A stretch of 64,000 nucleotides of DNA from Terriglobia bacterium (GCA_020072585.1 JAIQGL010000024.1:41132-105131), one strand, 5' to 3'. Counted from the stretch's first letter, positions 16,817 through 26,655 are shown. Made by a program: numbers and translations. Notes: generated by a model from the sequence alone, not told the origin.

Positions 16817-17761
16817 CTATGCAGCTGCCGTTTCTCCCCCTAACAGAGTCAGCACTTCACCTGTGATGTAGCTTGAGTCGGCTTCAGAGGCGAAAAAGAC
16901 GAACGCCGGGGCGACCTCCTCCGGCTGTGCAGGCCGGCCCATCGGAGTATCTTTGCCGTGCTCTGCCGCATCGCCCGCAGGTTTATCAGCGACGTTGAGA
17001 GGCGTCCAGACCGGACCGGGGGCCACGCAGTTTACGCGTATCTTCCGTTCAACAAGATTTTGCGCCAGCGATTTGGTGAATGCGTGGATGGCACCCTTGG
17101 TGGAAGCATAATCCAAGAGCTGAGCGCTACCCTCCAGGCCGGTGATGGAGCCGGTGTTCACGATCGCCCCACCGGCCTTCATGTGAGGCAGAGCGGCTTT
17201 GGCCATGTAAAAGTAGCCGAAGATATTCGTGCGGAAGGTATGCTCCCATTGTTCTTCGTCCAGATCTTCGAGCGACTCCTGGTGTTGCTGAAAGGCTGCA
17301 TTATTGACCAGAATGTCGAGTTTGCCGAATGTCTCGAGGGTCTCTTTCACGGCCTGCCGACAGAACTCCGAATCACTGACGTCGCCAGAGATCAGCATGC
17401 AACGCCGGCCCTCACTCTCGACCGCTGCAGCCGTTTCTTTCGCGTCTCGCACCTCCTCAGGAAGAAACACGACTGCAATGTCCGCGCCTTCGCGAGCATA
17501 CAGTACAGCAACAGCCCGCCCAATGCCGGAATCGCCTCCGGTAATCAATGCTGTCTTGTCGAGAAGCTTGTTCGAGCCTTGATAAGCAGGAGCTCTGTAA
17601 CGAGGCCTTGGTTTGATCTTGGCTTCGATACCGGGCGGCGACTGGTGTTGTTTTGGAAAAGGTGGCTTTGGCTGCACCTTCTTTCGCTTGTCAATAGACG
17701 TTACGTTGTCTTTTCCTGAAGTTCCCGCGACCTTGTGAGACGTAGACGAGCGATGTGACAT
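16817..17761 (-). CDS. SDR-family oxidoreductase (YhdG/YghA-type stress reductase)
   Basis: This 314-residue short-chain dehydrogenase has an extended basic/proline-rich N-terminus of about 65 residues (HQSPPGIEAKIKPRPRY) that marks the general-stress subgroup. The NAD(P) motif is ITGGDSGIGRA, followed by LVNNAAFQQH, the catalytic Ser in IVNTGSITG and the YxxxK in LDYASTKGAI. The C-terminus carries YITGEVLTLLGG. It probably reduces small aldehydes or polyols. It is divergent from the DUF6496 gene and upstream of the second DUF892 gene. Confidence 0.88.
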   Translation of the reverse strand: MSHRSSTSHKVAGTSGKDNVTSIDKRKKVQPKPPFPKQHQSPPGIEAKIKPRPRYRAPAYQGSNKLLDKTALITGGDSGIGRAVAVLYAREGADIAVVFLPEEVRDAKETAAAVESEGRRCMLISGDVSDSEFCRQAVKETLETFGKLDILVNNAAFQQHQESLEDLDEEQWEHTFRTNIFGYFYMAKAALPHMKAGGAIVNTGSITGLEGSAQLLDYASTKGAIHAFTKSLAQNLVERKIRVNCVAPGPVWTPLNVADKPAGDAAEHGKDTPMGRPAQPEEVAPAFVFFASEADSSYITGEVLTLLGGETAAA

Positions 17762-17910
17762 GCTTCCCCCAAATTCTGTTCAACAATCAAAGGACTCCAA
17801 ACCCGGACGCAGGTTGCCACCGGACAAGCAAACCGGACATCGGAGCTCTTGTTTTCTTGCGCGCGCAACTTCTTTTGCCGCCGGCGCTTCTCACCAAGAG
17901 GGAGTTGAAC

Positions 17911-18120
17911 ATGCCGCAAAGAAAGCGTTCGAGCGGTGGCCGCAAGTATGGCAAAGCCGCGGGCAAAACAGTCAAAAGCGCAATGCACCGAAAGAAGAAA
18001 GGCACTCTGCGGTCAGGCAAAGGCGGTAAGGGTGGCAAAGTGAAGAGCCGCAAGCAGGCAATCGCAATCGGATTGTCAGAAGCACGCAAAAAAGGCGCCA
18101 AAGTGCCCAAGAAGAAGTAG
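17911..18120 (+). CDS. DUF6496-type small basic protein
   Basis: This 69-residue protein is extremely rich in Lys, Arg and Gly. It contains GTLRSGKGGKGGKVKSRKQA followed by IAIGLSEARKKG, which is the DUF6496 signature. Such proteins look histone- or nucleoid-associated, but no function is established that I know of. An AGAGGGAG ribosome site before 17911 fixes the start; the longer frame from 17755 is not supported. It sits between stress genes and the formate dehydrogenase operon. Confidence 0.8.
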   Translation: MPQRKRSSGGRKYGKAAGKTVKSAMHRKKKGTLRSGKGGKGGKVKSRKQAIAIGLSEARKKGAKVPKKK

Positions 18121-18293
18121 CGGAAGGCTACCAGTGAAAGCACTTCATTATTTCTGTTCCGTATTGATGGCGGACACATCAAGAATTGGCGAGCATGATG
18201 TGAGTCGAAGTGTTCCGTGACGAGACTCGCGGCAACCCGGCGCCCCTCATGGAAATCTCACACAGTAGAGTCCGCTCTTCGTATCTGACAACA

Positions 18294-21200
18294 ATGCCAT
18301 TCAATTTCCTTTCTCGCTGGCCGGTAATCCAACAACTAAAGACTGGCGCTCGTGGGACGGGCGCTGAAGCAATGTCCATTCGGACACATCAAATGAGTCC
18401 CCGAAATGCAGATGCTGACGTTGCACGTTCCATTTGCCCCTATTGCGGTGTCGGTTGCGGCCAGTTGATCTTTCACAAGGACAACAAGCTGATTTCGATC
18501 GAAGGAGATCCAGCCTCTCCAATCTCCCGGGGCAGGCTCTGCCCCAAGGGCGCCGACAGTTATGAACTGCTCACGCATCCAGGCCGCGAGCTGAAAGCCA
18601 AGTATCGGCGGCCCCATGGCACAGAGTGGGAGGACGTAGAACTGGAAACGGCGATGAATATGATTGCCGAGCAAGTGTGGAAATCGCGGCAAGAGACTTT
18701 CGTGGAAGAACAGGACGGTGAGACCCTGATGCAGACGCGGTCGATTGCGCATCTCGGCGGCGCCACCCTCGACAATGAAGAGAACTACCTGATCAAAAAG
18801 CTCTTCACTGGCGGACTGGGTATGGTGTGCGTCAGCAACCAGGCTCGAATATGACACAGCTCGACCGTGCCCGGTCTGGGCACCTCGTTTGGCCGTGGCG
18901 GTGCAACTACGGCACAACAGGACCTACAGTTCTCTGACGCAATTCTGATCATGGGATCGTCCATGGCGGAAAATCATCCCGTGGGATTTCAGTGGGTGAT
19001 CGAGGCCCGGGAAAAGGGGGCCAAGGTCATTCATGTCGATCCGCGTTTCAACCGAACTTCAGCGATGGCCGATTACTGGCTGCCTCTGAGGGCAGGCTCC
19101 GACATCATTTTTCTCGGGGCGCTCATCAACTACGTGCTAAGGAACGAAAAGTATTTTCGTGAATATGTCGTCCACTACACCAATGCATCGACCATTCTGC
19201 GTGAGGACTTCCAGGACACGGAGGATCTTGGAGGCTTGTTCTCCGGGTTTGATGCGGAGGCGGCTAGTTATAGCCCGGAGACGTGGCTGTACGAAGGCGC
19301 GCCGGTCAGGCAACCGCGAAAAGGGAAGCACGCAGGTCACTCGGATGTTGTCGGCGGGCACGGAAAAGATCGTGGTGGAGAAGCCGGCGATATCGGCGAG
19401 CACAAGAATGATCCGACGCTGATGCACCCGCGCTGCGTCTTCCAGGTATTGAAGAAGCATTTTGCTCGCTATAGTGCAGAGCTTGTGGAACGCTCCTGCG
19501 GGATTCCCCAGGAGAAGTTTCTGCAAGTCGCGGAAGCCTACACGTCGGCCTCCGGACCTGACAAAACCGGAGCAATTTGCTACGCGGTAGGCTGGACCCA
19601 GCACTCGACCGGCGTACAGATCATCCGCGCAGCCGCTATCCTGCAGCTTTTACTGGGAAACATCGGCCGTCCGGGCGGTGGAATCTTGGCCTTGCGCGGC
19701 CATGCCACAATCCAGGGCTCCACGGACATTCCAACGTTGTATGACATCCTTCCCGGTTATTTGCCGATGCCCTTTTTCGAAAGCGACTCGAAAAAGCTCT
19801 CTGAGTATATCGAGAAGCACAGCTCCAAGACCGGTTGGTGGTCGAACTTTGATAAGTACATCGTCAGCCTGTTGAAAGCGTGGTATGGCGAGGCCGCAAT
19901 CCGGGAGAATGAGTTCGGGTTCAACTATTTGCCTCGTGTGACCGGTGACCATTCCCATTTTGGCTACTGGCTCGATATGGCCGATGGAAAACTGCACGGC
20001 CTTTTCGTCATGGGACAAAATCCTGCGGTTGGCGCACCCAACGCACGCCTGGAGCGTAGAGCGTTGAGCAAACTTAAGTGGTTAGTGGTACGCGACTTGG
20101 TTGAGACCGAAACAGCATCGTTCTGGAAAGATTCTCCCGAAATTCAGCGTGGCGAAATGAAACCGCAGGAGATCGCCACCGAAGTATTTTTCCTTCCTGC
20201 GGCTGGACACGCTGAGAAAGCCGGGTCTTATACGAATACACAGCGTTTGATGCAGTTTCGCGAAAAGGCTGTTGATCCGCCCGGCGACTGTCGCGGGGAG
20301 ACTTGGTTCATGTATCACCTGGGCCGGCGGCTAAAAGCTCGCGCTGAGAGCGAGCAGACTACGCGCAACGCCGCCCTCAATGCGCTCACGTGGGATTATC
20401 GGACCGGCGGACAGCACGGTGAGCCTGTGGTAGAGGAAATCGTCGCCGAGATCAACGGCTACACAGCGGCGGATCGCACGCTCGTGCCGGGATACAAGGA
20501 GCTTAAAAACGATGGCTCGACGGCGTGTGGCTGCTGGATCTATTCAGGCGTCATGCCCAAGAAGGGGGAAAACAAAGCCCGGAAGCGCGAACCGCAAGGA
20601 CGTTACGGACACGGCTGGGGTTATGCTTGGCCCAGCGACCGGCGGATTCTCTATAACCGGAGCTCCGCTCGTCCCGATGGCAAGCCGTGGAGCGAACGCA
20701 AGAAACTCGTATGGTGGGACGAGGATAAAAAGGAATGGACGGGGTTCGACACTCCAGATTTCACCAAGACCAAGCCGCCTGACTACCAGCCGGAAAAAGG
20801 AGCCAAAGGTGACGACGCTTTGGCCGGCGATGCGCCCTTCATCATGCACCCCGATGGGGTCGGCTGGTTATGGGTCAGCAGCGGCCTGAAAGACGGACCT
20901 CTTCCGACCCACTATGAACCTCTTGAAAGCGTCACAGCAAACCCACTTTATCCCTCACACGCGATAAGTCCGGTGGCTGACAAGAAGGAACGCGCAGACA
21001 ACGCGTATGCTCATCCAGGCGACAAGCGTTTTCCCTACATTCTGAGCACATATCGATTGACCGAGCACCACACCGCGGGCGGCATGTCTCGCACTCTTCC
21101 TCATCTGGCGGAGCTGCAACCGGAATTGTTTGCGGAGATCTCGCCTCAACTGGCCATTGAGCTGGGCATTGAGAACGGTAAGTATATGGTCCTAACGACT

Positions 21201-21479
21201 CCACGCGGGATTATTGAACTCCGCGCTTTGGTTACAGAGCGAATCAAAACGCTGAAAATCGATGGCCGCCACGTCCATCAGATTTTCGTGCCTTACCACT
21301 TTGGTTACAAAGGCCGGGCAGTTGGTGATGTTCCCAACGACTTGCTGGCTATCTCGGAAGAACCCAACGTTCGCATCATGGAGACAAAAGCGCTGGTCTG
21401 CAATGCCAAGCCCGGGCGACTACCGAGAAACAAGCGTTCGCTTGCTATATGGAAACAAGACTTGAAGAGGCCCGCATGA
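18294..21479 (+). CDS. fdhA: Formate dehydrogenase alpha subunit, selenocysteine-containing
   Basis: This is the catalytic molybdopterin subunit that oxidises formate to CO2. The frame is interrupted only by TGA at 18852-18854 (residue 187), inside NQARI-U-HSSTVPGL, exactly where the active-site selenocysteine lies in FdnG/FdhF-type enzymes. With readthrough the protein has 1061 residues. The N-terminal 4Fe-4S ligands are Cys48, Cys51, Cys55 (CPYCGVGCGQ) and Cys83 (RLCPKG). FGRGGATT and later molybdopterin-binding segments follow. The start MPFNFLSRWPVIQQL at 18294 was chosen by resemblance to such enzymes. No twin-arginine motif is visible, so the enzyme may face the cytoplasm. It overlaps the beta gene by four bases (ATGA). 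Read without recoding, it appears as two separate frames, 18210-18854 and 18867-21479. Confidence 0.93.
18867..18883 (+). promoter_or_regulatory. SECIS-like hairpin for selenocysteine insertion
   Basis: A perfect six-base stem (GTGCCC at 18867-18872 with GGGCAC at 18878-18883) encloses a GGTCT loop, beginning 12 bases after the TGA. The GGTCT apex is the sequence recognised by SelB in the Escherichia coli fdhF SECIS, and the distance to the UGA is right. Confidence 0.85.
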
Positions 21480-22258
21480 CCACAACCGGCTTTTTAACGG
21501 ATTCGACGCTCTGTATCGGCTGCAAGGCCTGTGAAGTGGCCTGCAAGGAATGGAACCAGCTCCCAGACGACGGTTATGAATGGAGCGGCCACTCCTACGA
21601 CAACACGCAGGCCTTGGGGCACTCGACCTGGCGGCACGTCAAATTCGTTGAAGATACCCCTGAACCTGCGGTCGGGGGGAATCTGGGAGAGCAGCTTCCT
21701 GCCTGGAGCTTTTCATCCGATGTCTGCAAGCATTGCGAAGTAGCCGGTTGTCTGGAAGCGTGTCCTACCGGGGCGATTGTGCGCATGGAATTCGGCGCGG
21801 TTTTCATTCAGCCGGACATCTGCAACGGCTGCTCTTATTGTGTCGTAAGCTGCCCGTTCGGTGTGGTTCAACGAAACGAAGAGGACGGCCGGGCATTCAA
21901 GTGTACCTTCTGCTCAGATCGTCAGCGAGCCGGCCTCAAACCTGCCTGTGCTCAGGCCTGCCCCACCGAATCCATTCGGTTTGGCCCACTCGATGAGTTG
22001 AGAGACCAGGCGCAAGACCGGCTGAAAAAGCTAGCCGCACGAGGCATAGAAGATGCCGTCATCTATGACCCGACCGAAACCAGTGTTGAAGGCATTCACG
22101 CATTGTTTCTGATGCGCGGCGACCCGCGCACCTACAATCTCCCGCAGCAGCCGGAAGTCCCTACCATTTATCAAAAGAAAGGCTGGACTTCCGCCGTGAT
22201 CGCTGCTGGATCGATGCTCGCGCTCGCATTACTTTCATTTCTGGGAGAGAGCAAATGA
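21476..22258 (+). CDS. fdhB: Formate dehydrogenase beta (4Fe-4S ferredoxin) subunit
   Basis: This 260-residue electron-transfer subunit carries four cysteine clusters for four 4Fe-4S centres: CIGCKACEVACKEW, CKHCEVAGCLEACP, CNGCSYCVVSCPFG and CTFCSDRQRAG with CAQACPTES. A single hydrophobic segment near the C-terminus (AVIAAGSMLALALLSFL) would anchor it in the membrane, as in FdnH. The start at 21476 overlaps the alpha stop, and the stop overlaps the next start, so the three genes are one translationally coupled operon. It passes electrons from the selenoprotein to the NrfD-like membrane subunit. Confidence 0.92.
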   Translation: MTTTGFLTDSTLCIGCKACEVACKEWNQLPDDGYEWSGHSYDNTQALGHSTWRHVKFVEDTPEPAVGGNLGEQLPAWSFSSDVCKHCEVAGCLEACPTGAIVRMEFGAVFIQPDICNGCSYCVVSCPFGVVQRNEEDGRAFKCTFCSDRQRAGLKPACAQACPTESIRFGPLDELRDQAQDRLKKLAARGIEDAVIYDPTETSVEGIHALFLMRGDPRTYNLPQQPEVPTIYQKKGWTSAVIAAGSMLALALLSFLGESK

Positions 22259-23340
22259 GCCATACCGGAGGCCGCGTTCCTGATTACGAGAGTGAACGCC
22301 GTCTGGCCGAACTCCGGCAGACGGCATCGCAAACAGGGAGAGTTGAAGGCAAAGGTGTCGCAGTACAAGGGGCTCCGTTTCCCCAGGCAAGCCCCGCCGA
22401 CGGATATTACGGCATCCCTTTGCTCAAGGAGCCGCAATGGAAGAAGGAGGTCCCACTCTATTTCTTTGTAGGCGGCGCGGCAGGAGCCAGTGCAATTATT
22501 GCGAGCTCGGCTGGCTGGTTGAGTGCTGATCGCGATCTGGTCCGCAAAGCACGCTGGATTGCAGCGGCGGGAAGTGTTTTATCGGCTGCTTTGCTCACGA
22601 AGGATTTGGGAGTGCCCTCCCGCTTCATCAATATGTTGAGAGTATTCAAACCTCAAAGTCCTATGAGCATGGGCGCATGGACGCTCACGGTATTTTCCGC
22701 TTCTTCGGTCTCCGCAGCCCTTGCCAACTTCCTGCGAGCGAAAGAGCTGTCGGCGGGACCGCTGATCTTGCTGGAAAACGGTTCAGGAATGTTGGCCGCC
22801 GCCTCCGGCCTGATAATGTCCAGCTATACCGGTGTTCTCATCGGCGCGACTGTGGTTCCGGTCTGGAACAGGCATGTTGGAACATTGCCAATGCATTTCG
22901 CGGCTTCGGGCTTGAACTCCGTGGTTTCGATCCTTGAGCTAATGGGCCATGAGGATAATCGCGCGTTGAACCGCCTGGCCCTTGCAGCGAGTGCTTACGA
23001 GGTTGCCCAGGGAGTAGCGATTGAGAGCAAGCGCGACCGCGTCAACCGTCCCTTGCAGAAAGGCGCGAGCGGGTTCATTGTGCGGATCGGGGGTCTACTT
23101 TCCGGCCCGGCGCCACTTGCCTTAAGGATCGCATATGCCGTCACAGGGAACAAGAAGCTCCGGCGGGCTGCAGCAGTGTCCAGCATCGCAGGCTCATTGC
23201 TGACCCGCTTTGGCTGGATGAGCGCCGGTAAAGCTTCAGCCAAAGATTATGCGCTTCCATTACGGCCGACCTACTCTAAGCCTGAAGCACCTATCAAGCT
23301 GCATGAGCGCCAAGACCGGGCAATAAAGACCTCGGCATAA
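22255..23340 (+). CDS. NrfD/PsrC-like membrane subunit of formate dehydrogenase
   Basis: This 361-residue polytopic protein has eight or so hydrophobic helices beginning at about residue 70 (LYFFVGGAAGASAIIASSAG). It resembles the NrfD/PsrC quinone-interacting family rather than the cytochrome b subunit FdnI. The first 60 residues are hydrophilic. It would take electrons from the beta subunit to the menaquinone pool. It starts inside the beta stop codon (ATGA overlap). No maturation genes (fdhD, fdhE) or selenium genes (selA, selB, selC, selD) are in the window. Confidence 0.85.
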   Translation: MSHTGGRVPDYESERRLAELRQTASQTGRVEGKGVAVQGAPFPQASPADGYYGIPLLKEPQWKKEVPLYFFVGGAAGASAIIASSAGWLSADRDLVRKARWIAAAGSVLSAALLTKDLGVPSRFINMLRVFKPQSPMSMGAWTLTVFSASSVSAALANFLRAKELSAGPLILLENGSGMLAAASGLIMSSYTGVLIGATVVPVWNRHVGTLPMHFAASGLNSVVSILELMGHEDNRALNRLALAASAYEVAQGVAIESKRDRVNRPLQKGASGFIVRIGGLLSGPAPLALRIAYAVTGNKKLRRAAAVSSIAGSLLTRFGWMSAGKASAKDYALPLRPTYSKPEAPIKLHERQDRAIKTSA

Positions 23341-23564
23341 AAGGTGGCTCGGTTTTCGTGACATTAAACAGATGGCGTTAGAGATACTGCGGAACTACCC
23401 TGGAGAAGCCATCGGATGCCATCAGTCGCATTACGTCCAGCGCAATCTTTGGACGAACATGCACTTTATTCGAGGAACTGCTCTGGTCGTCAAGAGAGGC
23501 GGGATTCTGGGGCATGAGCCGGCCAGGATAGAGCAGGTTATAGAAAATCGCTACTCACCCCCCT

Positions 23565-24068
23565 TTACGATGCCCGCCGCAGGGGAACACGTCCTGACGG
23601 TTCTATCTTTTTGCCAGACAGTGAGCTAGGTGCGTTGAGATTAGCCCCTTCATCAACGCCGACTCCCAACCGATCCACCAGCTCCCCACCAAACCAGCCG
23701 GCAACCACGGCAATAACAACGGCAGCAAAAGAAAGTGTCAGCGCCAGGCTGCTTGGAGCCGCGGGCTCTGGCCGCCGCAAATTCCAGCTGACTGCGAATA
23801 AGAGAACTACCAGCACATTCAAAGCGCCGTGCCACAAACCCACTGCCTTAGCGCGAGTGTTGCTCGGAATGCCTAACCAATCAATCAGCCCAAAGACTGC
23901 CGCCAGAAGTCCGCCGATAATTCCCGCAGCAATCATGTACCACGCCATGGTGGACCATTTTCCATCAGACGTGCTTAGCGTGATGATGTCAAAAATCACT
24001 GCGGTCGCAAGCAAGCCCAGGGGAAAAACAATCAGCATAGGATGTACAGGATGTCCGGCTATTTTCAT
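23565..24068 (-). CDS. DUF2231 family membrane protein
   Basis: This 167-residue protein starts MKIAGHPVHPMLIVFPLGLL, the characteristic N-terminus of DUF2231, with four transmembrane helices following. A GGAGG ribosome site just before the ATG fixes the start at 24068 and rules out the longer frame. The conserved H-P-H-P motif may bind heme or metal; function is unknown. It converges with the end of the formate dehydrogenase operon. Confidence 0.85.
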   Translation of the reverse strand: MKIAGHPVHPMLIVFPLGLLATAVIFDIITLSTSDGKWSTMAWYMIAAGIIGGLLAAVFGLIDWLGIPSNTRAKAVGLWHGALNVLVVLLFAVSWNLRRPEPAAPSSLALTLSFAAVVIAVVAGWFGGELVDRLGVGVDEGANLNAPSSLSGKKIEPSGRVPLRRAS

Positions 24069-24123
24069 TTGTCCTCCGCAAGCAGTCGGTACGACGATAG
24101 TAACGTTTGTACTCTCAAAATAG

Positions 24124-24831
24124 ATGAATGTCTTCACCCTCGCGTTGGCTTATCCCCATTGGTTCCCCATAAAATCGAGCGCTCCTGGCCACATCACGTC
24201 GCGATTGGTTGTCTTTACATCTAAGAATAATGTGAATAACAAGACTCAAGCGAATCCGGTCAACGCTCGTCACAATAAACATACAATCATTGCTAACGGA
24301 AAGGCGAAGCAGGAATCGCCCTTGCGCCAAGCACACCAAGACGTCGTCCGTTCCAATAGCATTAACCTGTGGTTCAGCCGATTTGCCTCCCGTACTGCTA
24401 CGCTAGTGGGTCATCCCTACATGTTCCTCTCCGCCGTCGTAGTTCTGGTGATCTGGGCTGTGAGTGGCCCATTCTTTCATTTCTCTGATACATGGCAACT
24501 CATAATCAATACAGGTACGACAATCATCACGTTCCTCGTGGTTTTTCTGATCCAGAACACACAGAACCGCGACGCCAAGGCCCTCCATCTCAAACTGGAC
24601 GAACTGATCCGGTCGCACGTACCGGCTCATAACGACATGATTGACATTGAGAAGCTCTCAGATGAGGAGTTAGAAGATCTGAAAGAACGTTACGCCGCGT
24701 TGTGTCAAGAATCTGATGTCCGAAATGCGCGGAGAAAGACAGGCGCTGGCGACCCTAATGTAAAACGTCCTGCTCGACAGAGTCACTTCTGGGCTAAAAT
24801 TTGCATACTTTCCCGAATCCAATGCCCTTGA
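24124..24831 (+). CDS. Low-affinity iron permease family protein
   Basis: The core (about residues 85-170) reads FASRTATLVGHPYMFLSAVV, VIWAVSGPFFHFSDTWQLII, NTGTTIITFLVVFLIQNTQN and RDAKALHLKLDELIR, which is the Fet4-like low-affinity iron permease signature: two transmembrane helices and a conserved cytoplasmic helix. The N-terminal 80 residues are not family-like, so the true start is probably downstream (for example GTG at 24232). Bacterial members of this size are usually half the length of fungal Fet4, and their transport role is unproven. The next small gene overlaps its 3' end. Confidence 0.72.
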   Translation: MNVFTLALAYPHWFPIKSSAPGHITSRLVVFTSKNNVNNKTQANPVNARHNKHTIIANGKAKQESPLRQAHQDVVRSNSINLWFSRFASRTATLVGHPYMFLSAVVVLVIWAVSGPFFHFSDTWQLIINTGTTIITFLVVFLIQNTQNRDAKALHLKLDELIRSHVPAHNDMIDIEKLSDEELEDLKERYAALCQESDVRNARRKTGAGDPNVKRPARQSHFWAKICILSRIQCP

Positions 24832-24995
24832 AATTGCCCAAGCCGCAATTCGAGCACCGCCCTGTCAAGGGACTGAAAGACCGCATCGTGTCATACTGCA
24901 ACGCTTGTAAGGATTTCATCGCGGCCAGCAACAATCGGAAAGCATTAAAAATTGCGGAGAAGGCACACCGTTGTTCGGTAACAGGTCATGAATAA
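24822..24995 (+). CDS. Small CxxC protein (YCxxCxxxIAAS family), copy 2
   Basis: This 57-residue protein reads MPLKLPKPQFEHRPVKGLKD, then SYCNACKDFIAASNNRKALK, then AEKAHRCS. The CxxC plus HxC pattern suggests a small zinc site. It is paralogous to the product at 8700 and to the N-terminus of the protein at 5979. The start overlaps the end of the permease-like gene by ten bases. Function is unknown. Confidence 0.6.
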   Translation: MPLKLPKPQFEHRPVKGLKDRIVSYCNACKDFIAASNNRKALKIAEKAHRCSVTGHE

Positions 24996-25213
24996 GCCTA
25001 TCAGACACAAGATCTGGTTCTCATCTGGCTCTTCCTTAGACCTAAGATCGTGATTCCGATAGATTCTCAATCCAAAGATGCCAGCCAGTTCTGGTGTCGG
25101 CTATTCCTCAGAGGCCCTCACGGATCACCACAGCGAAGCCATGCTGCGGCTAAACAGGAAACCAACTAATACTTCCAAGGCATCCATTTCTTTAAAAGAG
25201 CAGGAGTGCCTCT

Positions 25214-25777
25214 ATGAGCAAGAACGGCGGAAATGGTGGCAGTACAAACAAGTCTCTGGCCGATCCCTCAAGACTGAAACCATTCGGAACAGACGACAAA
25301 GATCTGTTCACAGTCATCATTGAAACGCCCAAGGGCAGCCGCAACAAATACGCATTTGATCAGAAGGAGAGAGTCTTCAAGCTGAAAAAGGTTCTCCCTG
25401 CGGGGATGGCATTTCCTTATGACTTTGGGTTCATCCCCAGAACGGTTGCCGAGGATGGCGATCCTATCGATGTCTTGGTGTTGATGGATGAGCCAGCCTT
25501 CCCTGGTTGCGTACTGCAATGTCGGCCAATCGGAATAATCGAAGGAGAACAGGGTGACAAGAAGGACAAGGAACGCAATGACCGACTTGTTGCGATTCAA
25601 GAAGATGCTCACAGTTGGGAAGATGTAAGAACGCTGGACGATCTGGGCGAACAGTTCTGCCGCGAATTGGAAGGGTTCTTTGTGAATTACCATCAGCTGA
25701 CCGGAAAGAAATACCGAGTATTGGGCCGCAAAGGGCCGGAAACCGTGCGCAAAGTGATTAAAGCAGGTGAGCGTTAG
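25214..25777 (+). CDS. ppa: Inorganic pyrophosphatase (family I)
   Basis: This 187-residue soluble enzyme hydrolyses PPi to two phosphates. The signature EDGDPIDVLVLMDEP supplies the Mg-binding aspartates; GSRNKYAFDQKERVFKLKKV and FPYDFGFIPRT are the usual substrate-binding segments. An AGGAG site precedes the ATG. The first 25 residues form a Gly/Asn/Ser-rich extension not found in short bacterial enzymes. It appears monocistronic. Confidence 0.9.
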   Translation: MSKNGGNGGSTNKSLADPSRLKPFGTDDKDLFTVIIETPKGSRNKYAFDQKERVFKLKKVLPAGMAFPYDFGFIPRTVAEDGDPIDVLVLMDEPAFPGCVLQCRPIGIIEGEQGDKKDKERNDRLVAIQEDAHSWEDVRTLDDLGEQFCRELEGFFVNYHQLTGKKYRVLGRKGPETVRKVIKAGER

Positions 25778-26084
25778 CGTACCCGATTACGAGGGACTAA
25801 AAATAGAAAGTCTCAGTAAGCAAAACATCGCTGAACTGTTGGTTACGGCTGGAAGTAGTTTCAGAGCAGGGCGATTCGGTCTATGTCAAAATGTCGCAAG
25901 AGAGTTATCGTTCCTTTAAGGCTTCCCCAAGGATGAAACAGTATTTATTACTCCAACGGAGTTCAAGGTCTTTCAGACAATACATGAAAACGGAGCCAGC
26001 CGGATCTCTCAGAGGAGGCAGCCGGGATTTGTCCCTACTAAAAACCGTTTAGTCGGAGAGCGTCACACTCTCAGCCATAAAACT

Positions 26085-26126
26085 GTGATAAATACTTTTA
26101 TTTTGCAATGGTTTGGTGCTTTGATC
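26085..26126 (+). repeat. Dispersed repeat R2, copy 1
   Basis: GATAAATACTTTTATTTTGC followed by AATGGTTTGGTGCTTTGATC matches 33264-33304 almost exactly (one T less and one base different there). Confidence 0.75.
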
Positions 26127-26160
26127 CAGGCAGGAGAATCAGCAAATACTGGAGGTTCCG

Positions 26161-26244
26161 ATGTCCCTATCTAACACTGTGTCAACGTTTGTGATCACGG
26201 TAATCTCGACCTGTGTGTGTGCACGGCCTACGGGGATTTCGTGA
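26161..26244 (+). CDS. Possible very short hydrophobic peptide
   Basis: A 27-residue frame (MSLSNTVSTFVITVIS then TCVCARPTGIS) follows a GGAGG site five bases upstream. It is hydrophobic with two Cys. It could be a leader peptide before the metal cluster or a remnant carried by repeat R2. Evidence is limited to the ribosome site. Confidence 0.25.
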   Translation: MSLSNTVSTFVITVISTCVCARPTGIS

Positions 26245-26346
26245 CACCAAAGATACTGAAAGAAAAAGCCCTGACTCTGGTAGGATATTGACTTACAGGA
26301 ATCGTTTTCCTAAAGGAGACGGGTTCCCCGTTCGTACGACTCAAGG

Positions 26347-26655
26347 ATGGTTTTGCGCCGCAAAGATCAACTCGAGAACGGCAGCTTAGTGCGCTGGATC
26401 GCTATGATCTGCGTGTTGCTGGCCCTGGTGATGACCGGGGTGGAAGCAGTGCATGCGCATACTGACGCCTCCACCTCAAGAAATTCTTCACCTTGTGCCA
26501 TTTGCCTCTCTGCACATGCCAAGGCGCCGACGACCACGGTCCAATTTTTGCCACTCACCTACGCGGCGGAAACCGTGGCCGTTACGTATGAGTCGCAAGG
26601 CAGAAGCACCGCGCCTGAACTCAGTTTATTCATCCGTCCTCCTCCTTCCGTCTAG
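26347..26655 (+). CDS. Small exported His/Cys protein at the head of the metal cluster
   Basis: This 102-residue protein has an N-terminal signal/anchor helix (WIAMICVLLALVMTGVEA) followed by HAHTDAS and CAICLSAHAKA, then a C-terminus ending IRPPPSV. The gene at 30054 encodes a similarly built protein: signal helix, HFHPDG, CPVCQLLHSP and a final RPPPPA. This plan resembles DUF2946-like exported proteins with metal-binding His and Cys residues. Position before a metal transporter suggests a periplasmic metal-binding role, which is inferred. Confidence 0.6.
   Translation: MVLRRKDQLENGSLVRWIAMICVLLALVMTGVEAVHAHTDASTSRNSSPCAICLSAHAKAPTTTVQFLPLTYAAETVAVTYESQGRSTAPELSLFIRPPPSV

Larger units (their letters stand above)
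25778..26346. other. Intergenic stretch with repeat R2 and possible leader
   Basis: It contains a copy of repeat R2 (26085-26126) and a short candidate frame at 26161-26244. A 5-bp inverted repeat, AGGAA with TTCCT around 26299-26313, precedes the metal cluster and could be an operator, although this is weak. Confidence 0.35.

Noticed and set aside
23372..23629. 85-codon plus frame after the formate dehydrogenase operon
   Set aside because: It overlaps the 3' end of the DUF2231 gene and has no motif or ribosome site, although the N-terminal half is not clearly non-coding.
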